A DNA stretch of 64,000 nucleotides from Streptomyces malaysiensis subsp. samsunensis (GTDB lineage: Bacteria; Actinomycetota; Actinomycetes; Streptomycetales; Streptomycetaceae). The notes below the pieces were generated by a model that was not told the DNA's origin, made no database searches, and saw only the letters and a list, made by a program, of their open reading frames with translations. Position numbers and translations under genes: made by a program. Positions within the stretch are counted from its first letter, which is position 1; each line of letters starts with the position of its first letter. The stretch spans positions 62,001-126,000 of the forward strand of contig NZ_JANIIC010000025.1 in the NCBI RefSeq assembly GCF_024519315.1. The letters are read 5' to 3'. Shown here piece after piece: positions 8,368-16,692 of the stretch.

Positions 8368-8416
8368 GCGCCATTCAGGCTTGCGAGTGGCGCCATTATG
8401 GTGCCATGATGACGTC
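8368..8416 (+). promoter_or_regulatory. Probable leaderless promoter with repeated GGCGCCATT operator sites
   Basis: GGCGCCATT occurs at 8368-8376 and 8389-8397, exactly 21 bp (two turns) apart, and ATGGTGCCAT follows at 8398-8407. Between and after them lie TTGCGA (8381-8386) and CATGAT (8405-8410), separated by 18 bp, a plausible -35/-10 pair. CATGAT ends six bases before the ATG at 8417, there is no Shine-Dalgarno, and so transcription probably starts at or next to the start codon. The ribbon-helix-helix protein encoded just downstream is the natural candidate to bind the repeats. Confidence 0.55.
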
Positions 8417-8935
8417 ATGGACCTCACCCCGTATGTCGACACCCTCCGCCGCGAACTCGCGGTGGCCGCCGAGGCCGGTGGCGAAGAAGCCCGCGAGCTG
8501 GCCGAGCGGCTCACCGCTCCCCTGGAGTCGGCGACCCGGCTGACCATGCTCAACGTGCTCTCCGCCGCGATGGACGAGATCACCCGTGAACTCGCCCCCG
8601 GCTCGGTCGACGTACGGCTGCGCGGACTCGACCCCGACTTCGTGGTGACACCGCCGCCCGGCGACGGCGGCGCCCCCGCGGAGCCGGCCGCGCCCGCCGA
8701 ACCCTTCAGGACCCCGGCCCCGGCCGACGGCGACGAGGGCGGCACCGCCCGCGTCAACCTGCGGCTGCCGGCCCATCTCAAGGCCCGCGCCGAGGAGGCC
8801 GCGACCCGCGAGGGCCTGTCGGTCAACGCCTGGCTGGTACGGGCCGTGTCGGCCGCGGTCGACGGCGGGCCCCGGCCGCGTACGCCGGAGAAGGCCCGGA
8901 GCGTCGGACAGAGCTTCACGGGCTGGGTGCGCTAG
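8417..8935 (+). CDS. Ribbon-helix-helix (HicB-like antitoxin family) regulator
   Basis: This is a 172-residue protein. The N-terminal half (residues 1-~75) is a helical region starting MDLTPYVDTLRRELAVAAEA; a Pro/Ala linker follows; the C-terminal part has ARVNLRLPAHLKARAEEAA then TREGLSVNAWLVRAVSAAV, a clear ribbon-helix-helix (Arc/HicB antitoxin-like) DNA-binding domain. No toxin gene accompanies it. Instead it heads a run with the toastrack and DrrAB-like genes, so it is better read as an autoregulator of that operon than as an antitoxin. The ATG at 8417 lacks a ribosome site and fits leaderless translation. Confidence 0.8.
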   Translation: MDLTPYVDTLRRELAVAAEAGGEEARELAERLTAPLESATRLTMLNVLSAAMDEITRELAPGSVDVRLRGLDPDFVVTPPPGDGGAPAEPAAPAEPFRTPAPADGDEGGTARVNLRLPAHLKARAEEAATREGLSVNAWLVRAVSAAVDGGPRPRTPEKARSVGQSFTGWVR

Positions 8936-9034
8936 CGCCCCCGCCCGCACCACGTCACCCACACCACTTCCACTTCATCCACACCACGCCCCACCAGCGG
9001 GGACGCCCCACAGACTCAAGAGGACGGGACAGCC

Positions 9035-9877
9035 ATGCCTTCTTTCGACACTCCTGAACCGATCTCGGTCACCGCACGCGTGGAGGCCGGTTCCATCCAG
9101 TTCACCGCGGGCGACCGCCTCGACACCGTCGTCGAGGTGCGGCCCCGCGACCCGAAGAAGGACCTGGACGTGCGGGCGGCCGACCAGACCGAGGTCACCT
9201 ACGCGGGCGGTGCCCTGACCGTCCGGACGCCCAAGTCCAATCTGTTCGGCCGCACCGGCACCGTCGATGTGACCGTCGAACTGCCCACGGGCTCGAACGT
9301 CGACCTGACCGGCGCCTGGACCCAGGTGCTCGGCGAGGGCCGGCTCGGCGAGGTCCGGGTGAAGACCTCGTCCGGCGACGCCCGCCTCGACACGACCGGC
9401 CCGCTGAAACTGACCGCGTCGCACGGCTCGATCACCGTGGACCGGGTGGAGGGCGCCGCCGAGATCACCACCAGCTCCGGCAGCCTGCGCGTGGGCTTCG
9501 CCGACGGCCCCGCCGTCCTGAAGAACTCGCACGGCACCACGACCGTCGGCGCCGCGACCGGTGAGCTGCGGGTGAGCGGCGCCAACGGCGACATCGACAT
9601 CCAGCGCGCCGAGGACTCGGTCACCGCCACCACCGCCCACGGCACCCTGCGCGTGGCCGAAGTGGCCCGTGGCACCATCCAGCTGGAGACCTCCTACGGC
9701 GCCATCGAGGTCGGCATCCGCCAGTCCACGGCCGCCTGGCTCGACGTCAGCTCGGGCTCCGGTCAGGTGCGCAACACGCTCACCGCCTCCGACACCCCGG
9801 AGGAGACCGAGGAGACCGTCAAGGTCCGCGCCCGCACCCGCTTCGGCAACATCGACATCCGCCGCGCCAAGGTCTGA
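9035..9877 (+). CDS. Toastrack-type DUF4097 beta-repeat protein
   Basis: The 280-residue protein is almost entirely short beta-strand repeats rich in Ser/Gly/Thr: TSSGDARLDTTG, ASHGSITVDRVEG, TTSSGSLRVGF, NSHGTTTVGAATG, SGANGDIDIQRAE, TTAHGTLRVAEV and more. This periodicity is the hallmark of DUF4097 (toastrack), related to adhesin-like beta helices. There is no signal peptide or membrane segment, so it is probably cytoplasmic. A GAGGA site precedes ATG 9035. It sits between the RHH regulator and an ABC exporter on one strand; toastrack proteins commonly accompany envelope-stress or ABC-exporter operons. Molecular role unknown; scaffold or sensor is an inference. Confidence 0.82.
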   Translation: MPSFDTPEPISVTARVEAGSIQFTAGDRLDTVVEVRPRDPKKDLDVRAADQTEVTYAGGALTVRTPKSNLFGRTGTVDVTVELPTGSNVDLTGAWTQVLGEGRLGEVRVKTSSGDARLDTTGPLKLTASHGSITVDRVEGAAEITTSSGSLRVGFADGPAVLKNSHGTTTVGAATGELRVSGANGDIDIQRAEDSVTATTAHGTLRVAEVARGTIQLETSYGAIEVGIRQSTAAWLDVSSGSGQVRNTLTASDTPEETEETVKVRARTRFGNIDIRRAKV

Positions 9878-9938
9878 GCGCCACCCTCCTCAATCGGCCC
9901 CATCCCCCGCTCACTTCAGCCTTCGAACGGAGGGCTCC

Positions 9939-10961
9939 ATGCCTTCTTCTGTCATGCCCACATCCAGTCCGGCCGGTCAGCCGTCACCGGCCGCCATCTC
10001 CGCGGTCGGCCTGCGCAAGTCGTACGGCGACAAGACCGTCCTCGACGGCATCGATCTGCGTATCCCGGCCGGGTCGGTGTTCGCGCTGCTCGGGCCCAAC
10101 GGCGCCGGCAAGACCACCGCCGTGAAGATCCTTTCCACGCTCATCACCGCCGACGGCGGGCAGGCCCAGGTCGCGGGCCATGACGTCGCCACCTCCCCGG
10201 ACGGGGTACGGGCCGCGATCGGTGTCACCGGACAGTTCTCCGCCGTCGACGGGCTGATCACCGGCGAGGAGAACATGCTCCTCATGGCGGACCTGCACCA
10301 TCTGCCCAAACGGGAGGGACGGCGGGTCGCCGCCGAACTGCTGGAGCGGTTCGACCTCGTCGACGCCGCCGGGAAGCCCGCCCAGAGCTACTCCGGCGGT
10401 ATGAAGCGCCGCCTGGACATCGCCATGACCCTCGTCGGCAACCCGCGGATCATCTTCCTCGACGAGCCGACCACCGGCCTCGACCCGCGCAGCCGTCACA
10501 ACATGTGGCAGATCATCCGCGAACTCGTCTCCGGCGGCGTCACCGTCTTCCTCACCACCCAGTACCTGGACGAGGCCGATGAACTCGCCGACCGGATCGC
10601 GGTGCTGAACAACGGCAAGATCGCCGCCCAGGGCACCGCCGAGGAGCTCAAGCGGCTCATCCCCGGCGGACATGTACGACTCCGCTTCGCCGACCCGTCC
10701 GCGTACCGGAGCGCCGCCACCGCGCTGCGCGAGATCACTCGCGACGACGAGGCGCTGTCGCTACAGATCCCCAGCGACGGCAGCCAGCGTGAGCTGCGCT
10801 CCATCCTCGACTGGCTGGACTCGGCCGGTATCGAGGCCGATGAGCTCACCGTGCACACCCCCGACCTCGACGATGTGTTCTTCGCCCTGACCGGCTCCGC
10901 CGTACCCACCCAGCCGAACCAGCCGAACCAGCCGAACCAGCCCAAGGAGGCTGCCCGATGA
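9939..10961 (+). CDS. DrrA-like ABC transporter ATP-binding protein
   Basis: This 340-residue ATPase has Walker A GPNGAGKTTAVKIL (about residues 52-65), the ABC signature YSGGMKRRLDIAM, Walker B RIIFLDEPTTGLDPRSR and the H-loop region replaced by FLTTQYLDEADELAD, all in daunorubicin-resistance (DrrA) style. The C-terminal ~80 residues are the DUF4162-like extension typical of the family, ending in a QPN triple repeat encoded by a 9-bp direct repeat near 10910-10940. GGAGGG precedes ATG 9939. It overlaps the permease gene by ATGA. Together they should export a hydrophobic compound. Confidence 0.9.
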   Translation: MPSSVMPTSSPAGQPSPAAISAVGLRKSYGDKTVLDGIDLRIPAGSVFALLGPNGAGKTTAVKILSTLITADGGQAQVAGHDVATSPDGVRAAIGVTGQFSAVDGLITGEENMLLMADLHHLPKREGRRVAAELLERFDLVDAAGKPAQSYSGGMKRRLDIAMTLVGNPRIIFLDEPTTGLDPRSRHNMWQIIRELVSGGVTVFLTTQYLDEADELADRIAVLNNGKIAAQGTAEELKRLIPGGHVRLRFADPSAYRSAATALREITRDDEALSLQIPSDGSQRELRSILDWLDSAGIEADELTVHTPDLDDVFFALTGSAVPTQPNQPNQPNQPKEAAR

Positions 10962-11776
10962 GCGCTCCCGTGGCTCCCGCCCGCCCGACCCGGCTCTCCC
11001 TCGCCGTACGCGACTCCTCCACGATGCTGCGGCGCAACCTCCTGCACGCGCGGCGCTACCCGTCCCTGACCCTGAATCTGCTGCTGACGCCGGTCATGCT
11101 GTTGCTGCTGTTCGTCTACGTCTTCGGCGATGTGATGAGCGCGGGCATCGGCGGTGGCGGCGCCGATCGCTCCGAGTACATCGCGTATCTCGTCCCCGGC
11201 ATCCTGCTGATGACCATCGGCAGCACCCTGGTCGGCACCGCGGTGTCCGTCTCCAACGACATGACCGAGGGCATCATCGCCCGCTTCCGCACCATGGCGA
11301 TCCACCGCGGTTCCGTGCTCATCGGACATGTCATCGGCAGCGTGGTGCAGGCGGTCATGAGCGTGGTTCTCGTCGGTGCCGTCGCCGTGGCCATCGGCTT
11401 CCGCTCCACGGATGCCTCGGTCCTGGAGTGGATCGCGGCGTTCGGGCTGCTCACGCTGTTCGCCCTGGCGTTCACCTGGATCGCGGTCGGGATGGGCATG
11501 ATCAGCCCGAGCGCGGAGGCGGCCAGCAACAACGCGTTGCCGCTGGTCTTCCTGCCGCTCATCTCCAGCGCCTTCGTCCCGGTCGACGCCATGCCGGGGT
11601 GGTTCCAGCCGATCGCCGAATACCAGCCGTTCACACCGACCATCGAGACCCTGCGCGGACTGCTGCTCGGCACCGGGATCGGTCACAACGGATGGCTCAC
11701 CGTCGTGTGGTGCCTGGTCCTGGCGGCGCTCGGCTACCGCTGGTCGAAGGCGGTGTTCAACCGCGACCCGAAGTGA
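10958..11776 (+). CDS. DrrB-like ABC-2 type permease
   Basis: The 272-residue permease has six predicted membrane segments and the ABC-2 signature around SAEAASNNALPLVFLPLISSA followed by FVPVDAMPGWFQPIAEYQPFTP, characteristic of the DrrB/NodJ group. The ATG at 10958 overlaps the stop of the ATPase gene (ATGA), with AAGGAGG upstream inside the ATPase gene, so translation is coupled. It is the last gene of the RHH-toastrack-DrrAB run. The substrate is not deducible; no biosynthetic genes are adjacent. Confidence 0.9.
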   Translation: MSAPVAPARPTRLSLAVRDSSTMLRRNLLHARRYPSLTLNLLLTPVMLLLLFVYVFGDVMSAGIGGGGADRSEYIAYLVPGILLMTIGSTLVGTAVSVSNDMTEGIIARFRTMAIHRGSVLIGHVIGSVVQAVMSVVLVGAVAVAIGFRSTDASVLEWIAAFGLLTLFALAFTWIAVGMGMISPSAEAASNNALPLVFLPLISSAFVPVDAMPGWFQPIAEYQPFTPTIETLRGLLLGTGIGHNGWLTVVWCLVLAALGYRWSKAVFNRDPK

Positions 11777-11851
11777 TGCGCGGACTGCCTGCCACCGCTC
11801 GTCCCGCCCGAGGGCGGCGCACTCCGACACCGCGTCGGCGTGCGCCGCCCC

Positions 11852-11889
11852 GTCGGCGTTCTCCCGTGCCGTCGGCGTTCTCCCGTGCC
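11852..11889. repeat. 19-bp tandem duplication in a gene-end spacer
   Basis: GTCGGCGTTCTCCCGTGCC is present twice, head to tail, at 11852-11870 and 11871-11889, between the permease gene and the convergent FAD dehydrogenase gene. Confidence 0.85.
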
Positions 11890-11960
11890 GGGGTTCACGC
11901 GCCGGGGGTTCACGCCACCGCGTCGGGAGGTTTGACGCCACCAGGTCTACGCCACCGGGG

Positions 11961-13616
11961 TCACGCCACCGCCTCGGCCGCCGCGCGGCCCGCCGTACGG
12001 CCCGAGAAGAGGCAGCCGCCCAGGAAGGTGCCCTCCAGGGAGCGGTAGCCGTGCACTCCCCCGCCGCCGAAGCCCGCCGCCTCCCCGGCCGCGTAGACGC
12101 CGGGCAGCGGTTCACCGCCCTCGGTCAGGACGCGGGAGGAGAGGTCCGTCTCCAGGCCGCCGAGCGACTTGCGGGTCAGGATGTGCAGGCGCACGGCGAT
12201 CAGCGGACCCGCCTTGGGGTCGAGGACGCGGTGCGGGGCGGCGGTGCGGACCAGCCGGTCGCCCAGGTACTTACGGGTGCCGCGCAGGGCGGTGACCTGG
12301 AGGTCCTTGGTGTAGGGGTTGGCGATCTCACGGTCCCGGGCGACGATCTCCCGCCGCAGTTCGGCCTCGTCGATGAGCGGCTCCTTGGTGAGTTCGTTCA
12401 TCCGCCGGACCAGCGCCGGGAGCGACCGCTCCACGATGAAGTCCGCACCGTGGTCCATGAACGCCTGGACCGGGCCCGGGACCCCGTCCCGCGCGCGGCC
12501 GATCACATCGCGGACGCTCTTACCGGTGAGGTCCGGGTTCTGCTCGGAGCCGGAGAGCGCGAACTCCTTCTCGATGATCTTCCGGGTGAGCACGAACCAG
12601 GTGTAGTCGTAGCCGGTCCGCATGATGTGCTCGAGCGTGCCGAGGGTGTCGAAACCGGGGAACAGCGGCACCGGCAACCGCTTGCCGCGCGCGTCGAACC
12701 ACAGGGAGGACGGGCCGGGCAGGATGCGGATGCCGTGCCGGGGCCAGATGGGGTTCCAGTTCTCGATGCCCTCGGTGTAGTGCCACATCCGGTCGCGGTT
12801 GATGATGCGGCCGCCGGCCCCCTCGGTGATGCCGAGCATCAGACCGTCCACATGGGCCGGGACCCCGGAGATCATCCGCTCGGGCGGGGAGCCGAGCCGC
12901 TCGGGCCAGTTGGCGCGGACGAGGTCGTGGTTGCCGCCGATACCGCCGGAGGTGATGATCACGGCCTGGGCGCGCAGTTCGAAGGCGCCGGTAGCCTCGC
13001 GGCCGCTGCTGGCGCCGCGCTCGACACCGCTGGGCTCCAGGATGTCGCCGGTGACGGTGTCGACCGTGCCCGCGCTGCGGGACAGCCCGGTCACCCGGTG
13101 CCGGAAGCGCAGGTCGACCAGGCCGCGGGCGGCCGCCTCCCGCACCCGCCGCTCGAAGGGGGCGACGACGCCGGGGCCGGTGCCCCAGGTGATGTGGAAG
13201 CGGGGCACGGAGTTGCCGTGTCCGGTCGCGTCGTAGCCGCCGCGCTCGGCCCAGCCGACGAGCGGGAACAGCCGCAGCCCCTGGGCGTGCAGCCAGGACC
13301 GCTTCTCGCCCGCCGCGAAGTCCACGTACGCCTCGGCCCAGCGGCGCGGCCAGTGGTCCTCCTCGCGGTCGAACCCGGCCGTGCCCAGCCAGTCCTGCCA
13401 GGCGAGTTCATGGCTGTCGCGGATGCGCAGACGGCGCTGCTCGGGTGAGTCGACGAGGAAGAGACCGCCGAAGGACCAGTGGGCCTGGCCGCCGAGCGAC
13501 TGCTCGGGCTCCTGGTCGAGCAGGATCACCTTGCGGCCGGCGTCGGCCAGTTCGGCGGTGGCCGCGAGGCCCGCGAGCCCCGCGCCGACCACGATCACAT
13601 CCGCGTCGTACGCCAT
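11961..13616 (-). CDS. FAD-binding dehydrogenase, 3-ketosteroid dehydrogenase-like
   Basis: The 551-residue flavoenzyme belongs to the FAD_binding_2 group. ADVIVVGAGLAGLAATAELA at residues 4-23 is the FAD-binding Rossmann motif, GGQAHWSFGGLFL and AVIITSGGIGGNHDL are typical of KstD/fumarate reductase relatives, and YAAGEAAGFGGGGVHGYRS near the C-terminus is the second FAD contact. Length and motifs match the actinobacterial proteins annotated as FAD-binding dehydrogenase; a true ketosteroid substrate is not established. It is a single gene, divergent from the Gly-rich membrane protein at 13848. The ribosome site before ATG 13616 is weak (GGGA). Confidence 0.85.
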   Translation of the reverse strand: MAYDADVIVVGAGLAGLAATAELADAGRKVILLDQEPEQSLGGQAHWSFGGLFLVDSPEQRRLRIRDSHELAWQDWLGTAGFDREEDHWPRRWAEAYVDFAAGEKRSWLHAQGLRLFPLVGWAERGGYDATGHGNSVPRFHITWGTGPGVVAPFERRVREAAARGLVDLRFRHRVTGLSRSAGTVDTVTGDILEPSGVERGASSGREATGAFELRAQAVIITSGGIGGNHDLVRANWPERLGSPPERMISGVPAHVDGLMLGITEGAGGRIINRDRMWHYTEGIENWNPIWPRHGIRILPGPSSLWFDARGKRLPVPLFPGFDTLGTLEHIMRTGYDYTWFVLTRKIIEKEFALSGSEQNPDLTGKSVRDVIGRARDGVPGPVQAFMDHGADFIVERSLPALVRRMNELTKEPLIDEAELRREIVARDREIANPYTKDLQVTALRGTRKYLGDRLVRTAAPHRVLDPKAGPLIAVRLHILTRKSLGGLETDLSSRVLTEGGEPLPGVYAAGEAAGFGGGGVHGYRSLEGTFLGGCLFSGRTAGRAAAEAVA

Positions 13617-13847
13617 GGTGTGGTGTCCCGTTCTCGTGAGCCCGCCGACGCCCGACGGCGGTGTGCCGACGGCGTCATGACCGCGATCATGCCTACCGGC
13701 CAGTACGGCGTCAACCCGCGGCATGGGAGCGGTTTCGGACCGCTTCCGGACCGCCAACTGCCCCCGCGAAACCTCGGCGTAGAAAAAAGGTCACAATCGT
13801 TCACCGAGATTGGACACGGTTGGGCCAACAGTGCATCATCATCGACC

Positions 13848-14678
13848 ATGGCTGACCGCTCCGTTGAGCATTCAGGGCCTGGGGATTCAGGGTCGGCGCC
13901 CGAGGTGGAACGTCGCGTGGTGAACCCGACGCTCGTCACCCCCGGCCCGCAGCCCCTCGAAGCCGGGCCGCCCGCGGACGAGACGCAGGTGCTCCGCGGT
14001 GAGGTGATCGGGCCTCGGCACGCCCGCCGCCATCCGCCGGACAACCGGCGCAAGGCGGCCGCCGGAGCGATTCTGCTGTCGGCCACCGGAGCCGCCACCG
14101 CGCTCTTCATGCTCATGGGCAAGGACTCCGGGCAGGCGACGGCCGCCTCCGGACCCGACAGCTCGTCGGCCGCTCCGGACGAGCCGGAGAGCCAGGCCGT
14201 CGCGTATGCCGAGGCGGCGGTGGGCGACACCCCGCTGCGCGGTGCGCGCGCCGAGGAGCCCGAGCCACAGCCGCCCGCCGCGGCCCGGCCGACGGCCCAG
14301 GCCCCGACGCGGTCCGCCACCCAGGACCGGCCCCGGGCCCCGTCGTCCACCAACGGCCGCTCCGCCTCGTCCTGGCAGCGGGACCTGTCGTCCCGGGGGC
14401 CGGGGCAGTACGACGACTGGCAGGACGCGGTGGAGGCGTTCGACCGCTGGGCCGAGGAACAGGCGAAGCAGCGCGCCGAGGAGGGCGGCTCCGGGCCGTA
14501 CGGACCGGGGCAGGGGCAAGGCCAGGGCCAGGGGCACGGTTACGGGAACGGCGGCGGGAACGGCTACGGCGGCGGCTATGGCGGTGGAAACGGCTATGGC
14601 GGCGGCTACGGGGGCGGACACGGCGGTGGGCACGGAGGCGGTTACGGCGGTGGCTACGGGGGTGGCTACGGGCGCTGA
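13848..14678 (+). CDS. Membrane-anchored protein with Gly/Tyr/His-rich tail, function unknown
   Basis: I do not recognise a functional family. The 276-residue product has a basic cytoplasmic N-terminus, one membrane segment (AGAILLSATGAATALFMLMG, about residues 72-91), a disordered Pro/Ala/Ser-rich outer region, a short helical segment (YDDWQDAVEAFDRWAEEQAKQ) and, from about residue 220, a low-complexity tail of GYGGG and GHGGG repeats. The topology suggests a type II anchor with an extracellular disordered tail. No Shine-Dalgarno precedes ATG 13848. The Gly-rich tail is encoded by degenerate repeats at about 14505-14675 and is probably variable in length between strains. Confidence 0.7.
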   Translation: MADRSVEHSGPGDSGSAPEVERRVVNPTLVTPGPQPLEAGPPADETQVLRGEVIGPRHARRHPPDNRRKAAAGAILLSATGAATALFMLMGKDSGQATAASGPDSSSAAPDEPESQAVAYAEAAVGDTPLRGARAEEPEPQPPAAARPTAQAPTRSATQDRPRAPSSTNGRSASSWQRDLSSRGPGQYDDWQDAVEAFDRWAEEQAKQRAEEGGSGPYGPGQGQGQGQGHGYGNGGGNGYGGGYGGGNGYGGGYGGGHGGGHGGGYGGGYGGGYGR

Positions 14679-14707
14679 TCGCGTCCGCGATCTGCTTGTA
14701 TGGCGGT

Positions 14708-15244
14708 ATGCCTGATCAGGAGCCGCTTTCCGCCGACGAACTGCTGGACATCGTGGACGCGCGGGACCGCGTCATGGGCCAGGCCCGGCGCGGCGACGCC
14801 ATGGCCCACCGACTCCGGCACCGCTGCGTCTTCATCCAGGCGCGGGACGCCCAGGGCCGGATCTTCGTCCATCGCCGCACCGCCGGGAAGCTGGTCTTCC
14901 CGTCGCTGTACGACATGTTCGTGGGCGGGGTCGTCGGCGCGGGCGAGGGCTACGACGGGGCGGCGCTGCGCGAGGCGGAGGAGGAGCTGGGCGTGCGGGG
15001 GCTGCCCGCGCCCGTACCGCTGTTCTCGTTCCTCTACGAGGGGCCCGAGCACACCTCGTGGTGCCGGGTCTACGAGGTCCGCTGCGAACCGCCGGTCGAT
15101 CCGCAGGCCGAGGAGGTCGCCTGGCACACCTTCCTCACCGAGGAGGAGCTGACCCGGCGGCTGCCCGAATGGGAGTGGGTGCCGGACGGGTGGGAGGCGT
15201 ACCGGCGGCTGGTGGAGTGGCGCCGTGAGAGGGTCGAAGCGTGA
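14708..15244 (+). CDS. NUDIX hydrolase
   Basis: This is a 178-residue NUDIX enzyme. The NUDIX box runs from GGVVGAGE to REAEEELGV at about residues 77-100, with all the Glu residues of the G-x5-E-x7-REUxEExGU pattern. Length and the HRLRHRCVFIQARDAQGRIF start resemble isopentenyl-diphosphate isomerase-like or YfcD-type hydrolases, but the substrate cannot be read from sequence. It overlaps the next gene by GTGA (15241-15244), so it is co-translated with the DUF202 membrane proteins. Confidence 0.88.
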   Translation: MPDQEPLSADELLDIVDARDRVMGQARRGDAMAHRLRHRCVFIQARDAQGRIFVHRRTAGKLVFPSLYDMFVGGVVGAGEGYDGAALREAEEELGVRGLPAPVPLFSFLYEGPEHTSWCRVYEVRCEPPVDPQAEEVAWHTFLTEEELTRRLPEWEWVPDGWEAYRRLVEWRRERVEA

Positions 15245-15699
15245 GCGAACCCTCCCCCTCCGGCCCCTCGGAGCCCTCCCGGCCCGCCGAGCCGCGTGGT
15301 GACGGCCGCACCTCGGCCGTCGCGGACCTGCGGCTGTGGTTCGCGCCCGAACGGATGCGGGCCGAGGGCAGCACCCCCGACTACCGCTTCTCGCTCGCCA
15401 ACGAACGGACCTTCCTGGCCTGGCTGCGCACCGCGATGGCGCTGGTGGGCGGCGGCTTCGCGGTCGACCAGTTCCTCCCGGAGACCGGCCGGCCGCTACG
15501 GCTCGCGCTGGCGCTCACGCTGCTGGCGGGCGGCGCGGTGTGCGCCCTGCGGGCCATCAGCCACTGGGTCCGCTGCGAACGGGCCATGCGGCGCGGCGAG
15601 GACCTGCCGATGTCCCGCTTCCCGGTGGCGCTGGGGCTCGCGGTCGGGGTGGTGGCGCTGCTGATGGTGATCGTGGCCGCCTTCGGGTGGGGCGGGTGA
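15241..15699 (+). CDS. DUF202 (YidH-like) membrane protein, longer copy
   Basis: The 152-residue protein has a 30-residue Pro/Ser-rich N-terminus, the DUF202 signature FSLANERTFLAWLRTAMALVG and three membrane helices. It starts at GTG 15241, overlapping the NUDIX gene. Its partner DUF202 gene follows after 18 bp; such short plus long pairs are common in actinobacteria. The molecular role of DUF202 is not established. Confidence 0.85.
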   Translation: MSEPSPSGPSEPSRPAEPRGDGRTSAVADLRLWFAPERMRAEGSTPDYRFSLANERTFLAWLRTAMALVGGGFAVDQFLPETGRPLRLALALTLLAGGAVCALRAISHWVRCERAMRRGEDLPMSRFPVALGLAVGVVALLMVIVAAFGWGG

Positions 15700-15717
15700 G
15701 CCGGGAGGTGTGAGGCG

Positions 15718-16050
15718 ATGCCGGTAGGGAATGGGACCCACGGATCGCGAACGCGGGACCCCGGGCTCCAGCCCGAGCGGACGCGGCTGGCCTGGCGGCG
15801 TACGACGCTGGCGTGTGCGGTGGCCGCGTCGCTCGCGGGGCGCCAGGCGCTGTACACCGGCATCGAACCGGGCTCGCTCGTGGTCCTGGCCCTGGTGGTG
15901 CTGGTCTGGCTGGCCTTCCTGGCGCTGGCCCACCGCCGCATCCGGGCCATGCGCGCGTCCCGGCCGCCCGCCCTGTCCCCGCGGGCGGCCGCGGCCGCGG
16001 TGGCCTGCACCCTCGCCTTGGCCGTCCTGGGCGCGGCGACGCTTCGCTGA
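15718..16050 (+). CDS. DUF202 membrane protein, shorter copy
   Basis: The 110-residue protein has the DUF202 core LQPERTRLAWRRTTLACAVA, then three hydrophobic helices ending LAVLGAATLR. GGGAGGTGTGAGGCG precedes ATG 15718. It is the last gene of the NUDIX-DUF202-DUF202 operon; a repeat-filled spacer begins 14 bp after its stop. Function unknown. Confidence 0.85.
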   Translation: MPVGNGTHGSRTRDPGLQPERTRLAWRRTTLACAVAASLAGRQALYTGIEPGSLVVLALVVLVWLAFLALAHRRIRAMRASRPPALSPRAAAAAVACTLALAVLGAATLR

Positions 16051-16064
16051 GACGGCTTGGGACG

Positions 16065-16190
16065 GGGGCGGCCTCGTCTGGGACCGGGGCGGTCTGGCCT
16101 GGGGCCGGGGCGGTCCGGCCTGAGGCAGGGGCGGTCCGGCCTGAGGCAGGGGCGGTCCGGCCTGAGGCAGGGGGGGTCTGGCCTGAGGCC
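16065..16190. repeat. 21-bp tandem repeat, six copies
   Basis: Six head-to-tail units (16065, 16086, 16107, 16128, 16149, 16170). The three middle units are identical, beginning GGGGCGGTCCGGCC and ending TGAGGCA; the outer units differ at a few positions, as expected of an array that grows from within. It lies just after the DUF202 operon. Confidence 0.93.
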
Positions 16191-16230
16191 GGGGGCGTGC
16201 GCGGCCCGGAGGCGCCTGCGGCGAGCCGAG

Positions 16231-16667
16231 CCCCCACCCCGCCCCTTCCCGAAACAAGGGGCTCCGCCCCTTGCACCCCATGGGGCTCCGCCCCACACCC
16301 CGGGGCTGAGCCACCCGCCGCCGTCCCACCAGCGGCACCGTGCGCCCTGCGGTCAGGCGTACCGTCCCGAGGGGACGAGGGCATACCTTCGGTCGGCGGC
16401 CAGGCGGCCAGGCGGCCAACCGGGGGCCGGGGCGAAGCCCCACGGGGGCAAGGGGCGGGATAGGGGACTCCACCGCCGGAAGCGCACCCGACCCCGCACC
16501 CCAGGGCCCCGCACGGCAGCGCCGTGCGCCGCGCGGTCGGGCGTGCCGTTCCGAGGAGGCGAGGGCATGCCTTCGGTCGGCGGCCAGGCGGCCAACCGGG
16601 GGCCGGGGCGAAGCCCCACGGGGGCAAGGGGCGGGGCCCCTTGGTTCGGGGAGGGGCGGGGTGGGGG
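16231..16667. repeat. Intergenic element bounded by 23-bp inverted arms, with an internal duplication
   Basis: The left arm (16231-16253, core CCCCCACCCCGCCCC) and right arm (16645-16667) are reverse complements with one mismatch in 23. Inside are GGGGCTCCGCCCC-type hairpins and a direct duplication: about 16338-16459 and 16522-16638 are near-copies (shared ACCTTCGGTCGGCGGCC-like and GCCAACCGGGGGCCGGGGCG stretches). No protein gene fits. The arms match those of the elements at 44821-44988 and 53623-54002. Confidence 0.75.
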
Positions 16668-16692
16668 ACATTCCGGGCGCGGGCCTTGGGGG

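Noticed and set aside
8417..8935. HicAB toxin-antitoxin system
   Set aside because: Only the ribbon-helix-helix domain resembles HicB; no HicA-like or other toxin frame flanks it.
16065..16190. CRISPR array
   Set aside because: The 21-bp units are directly adjacent with no spacers, and no cas gene is present in the window.
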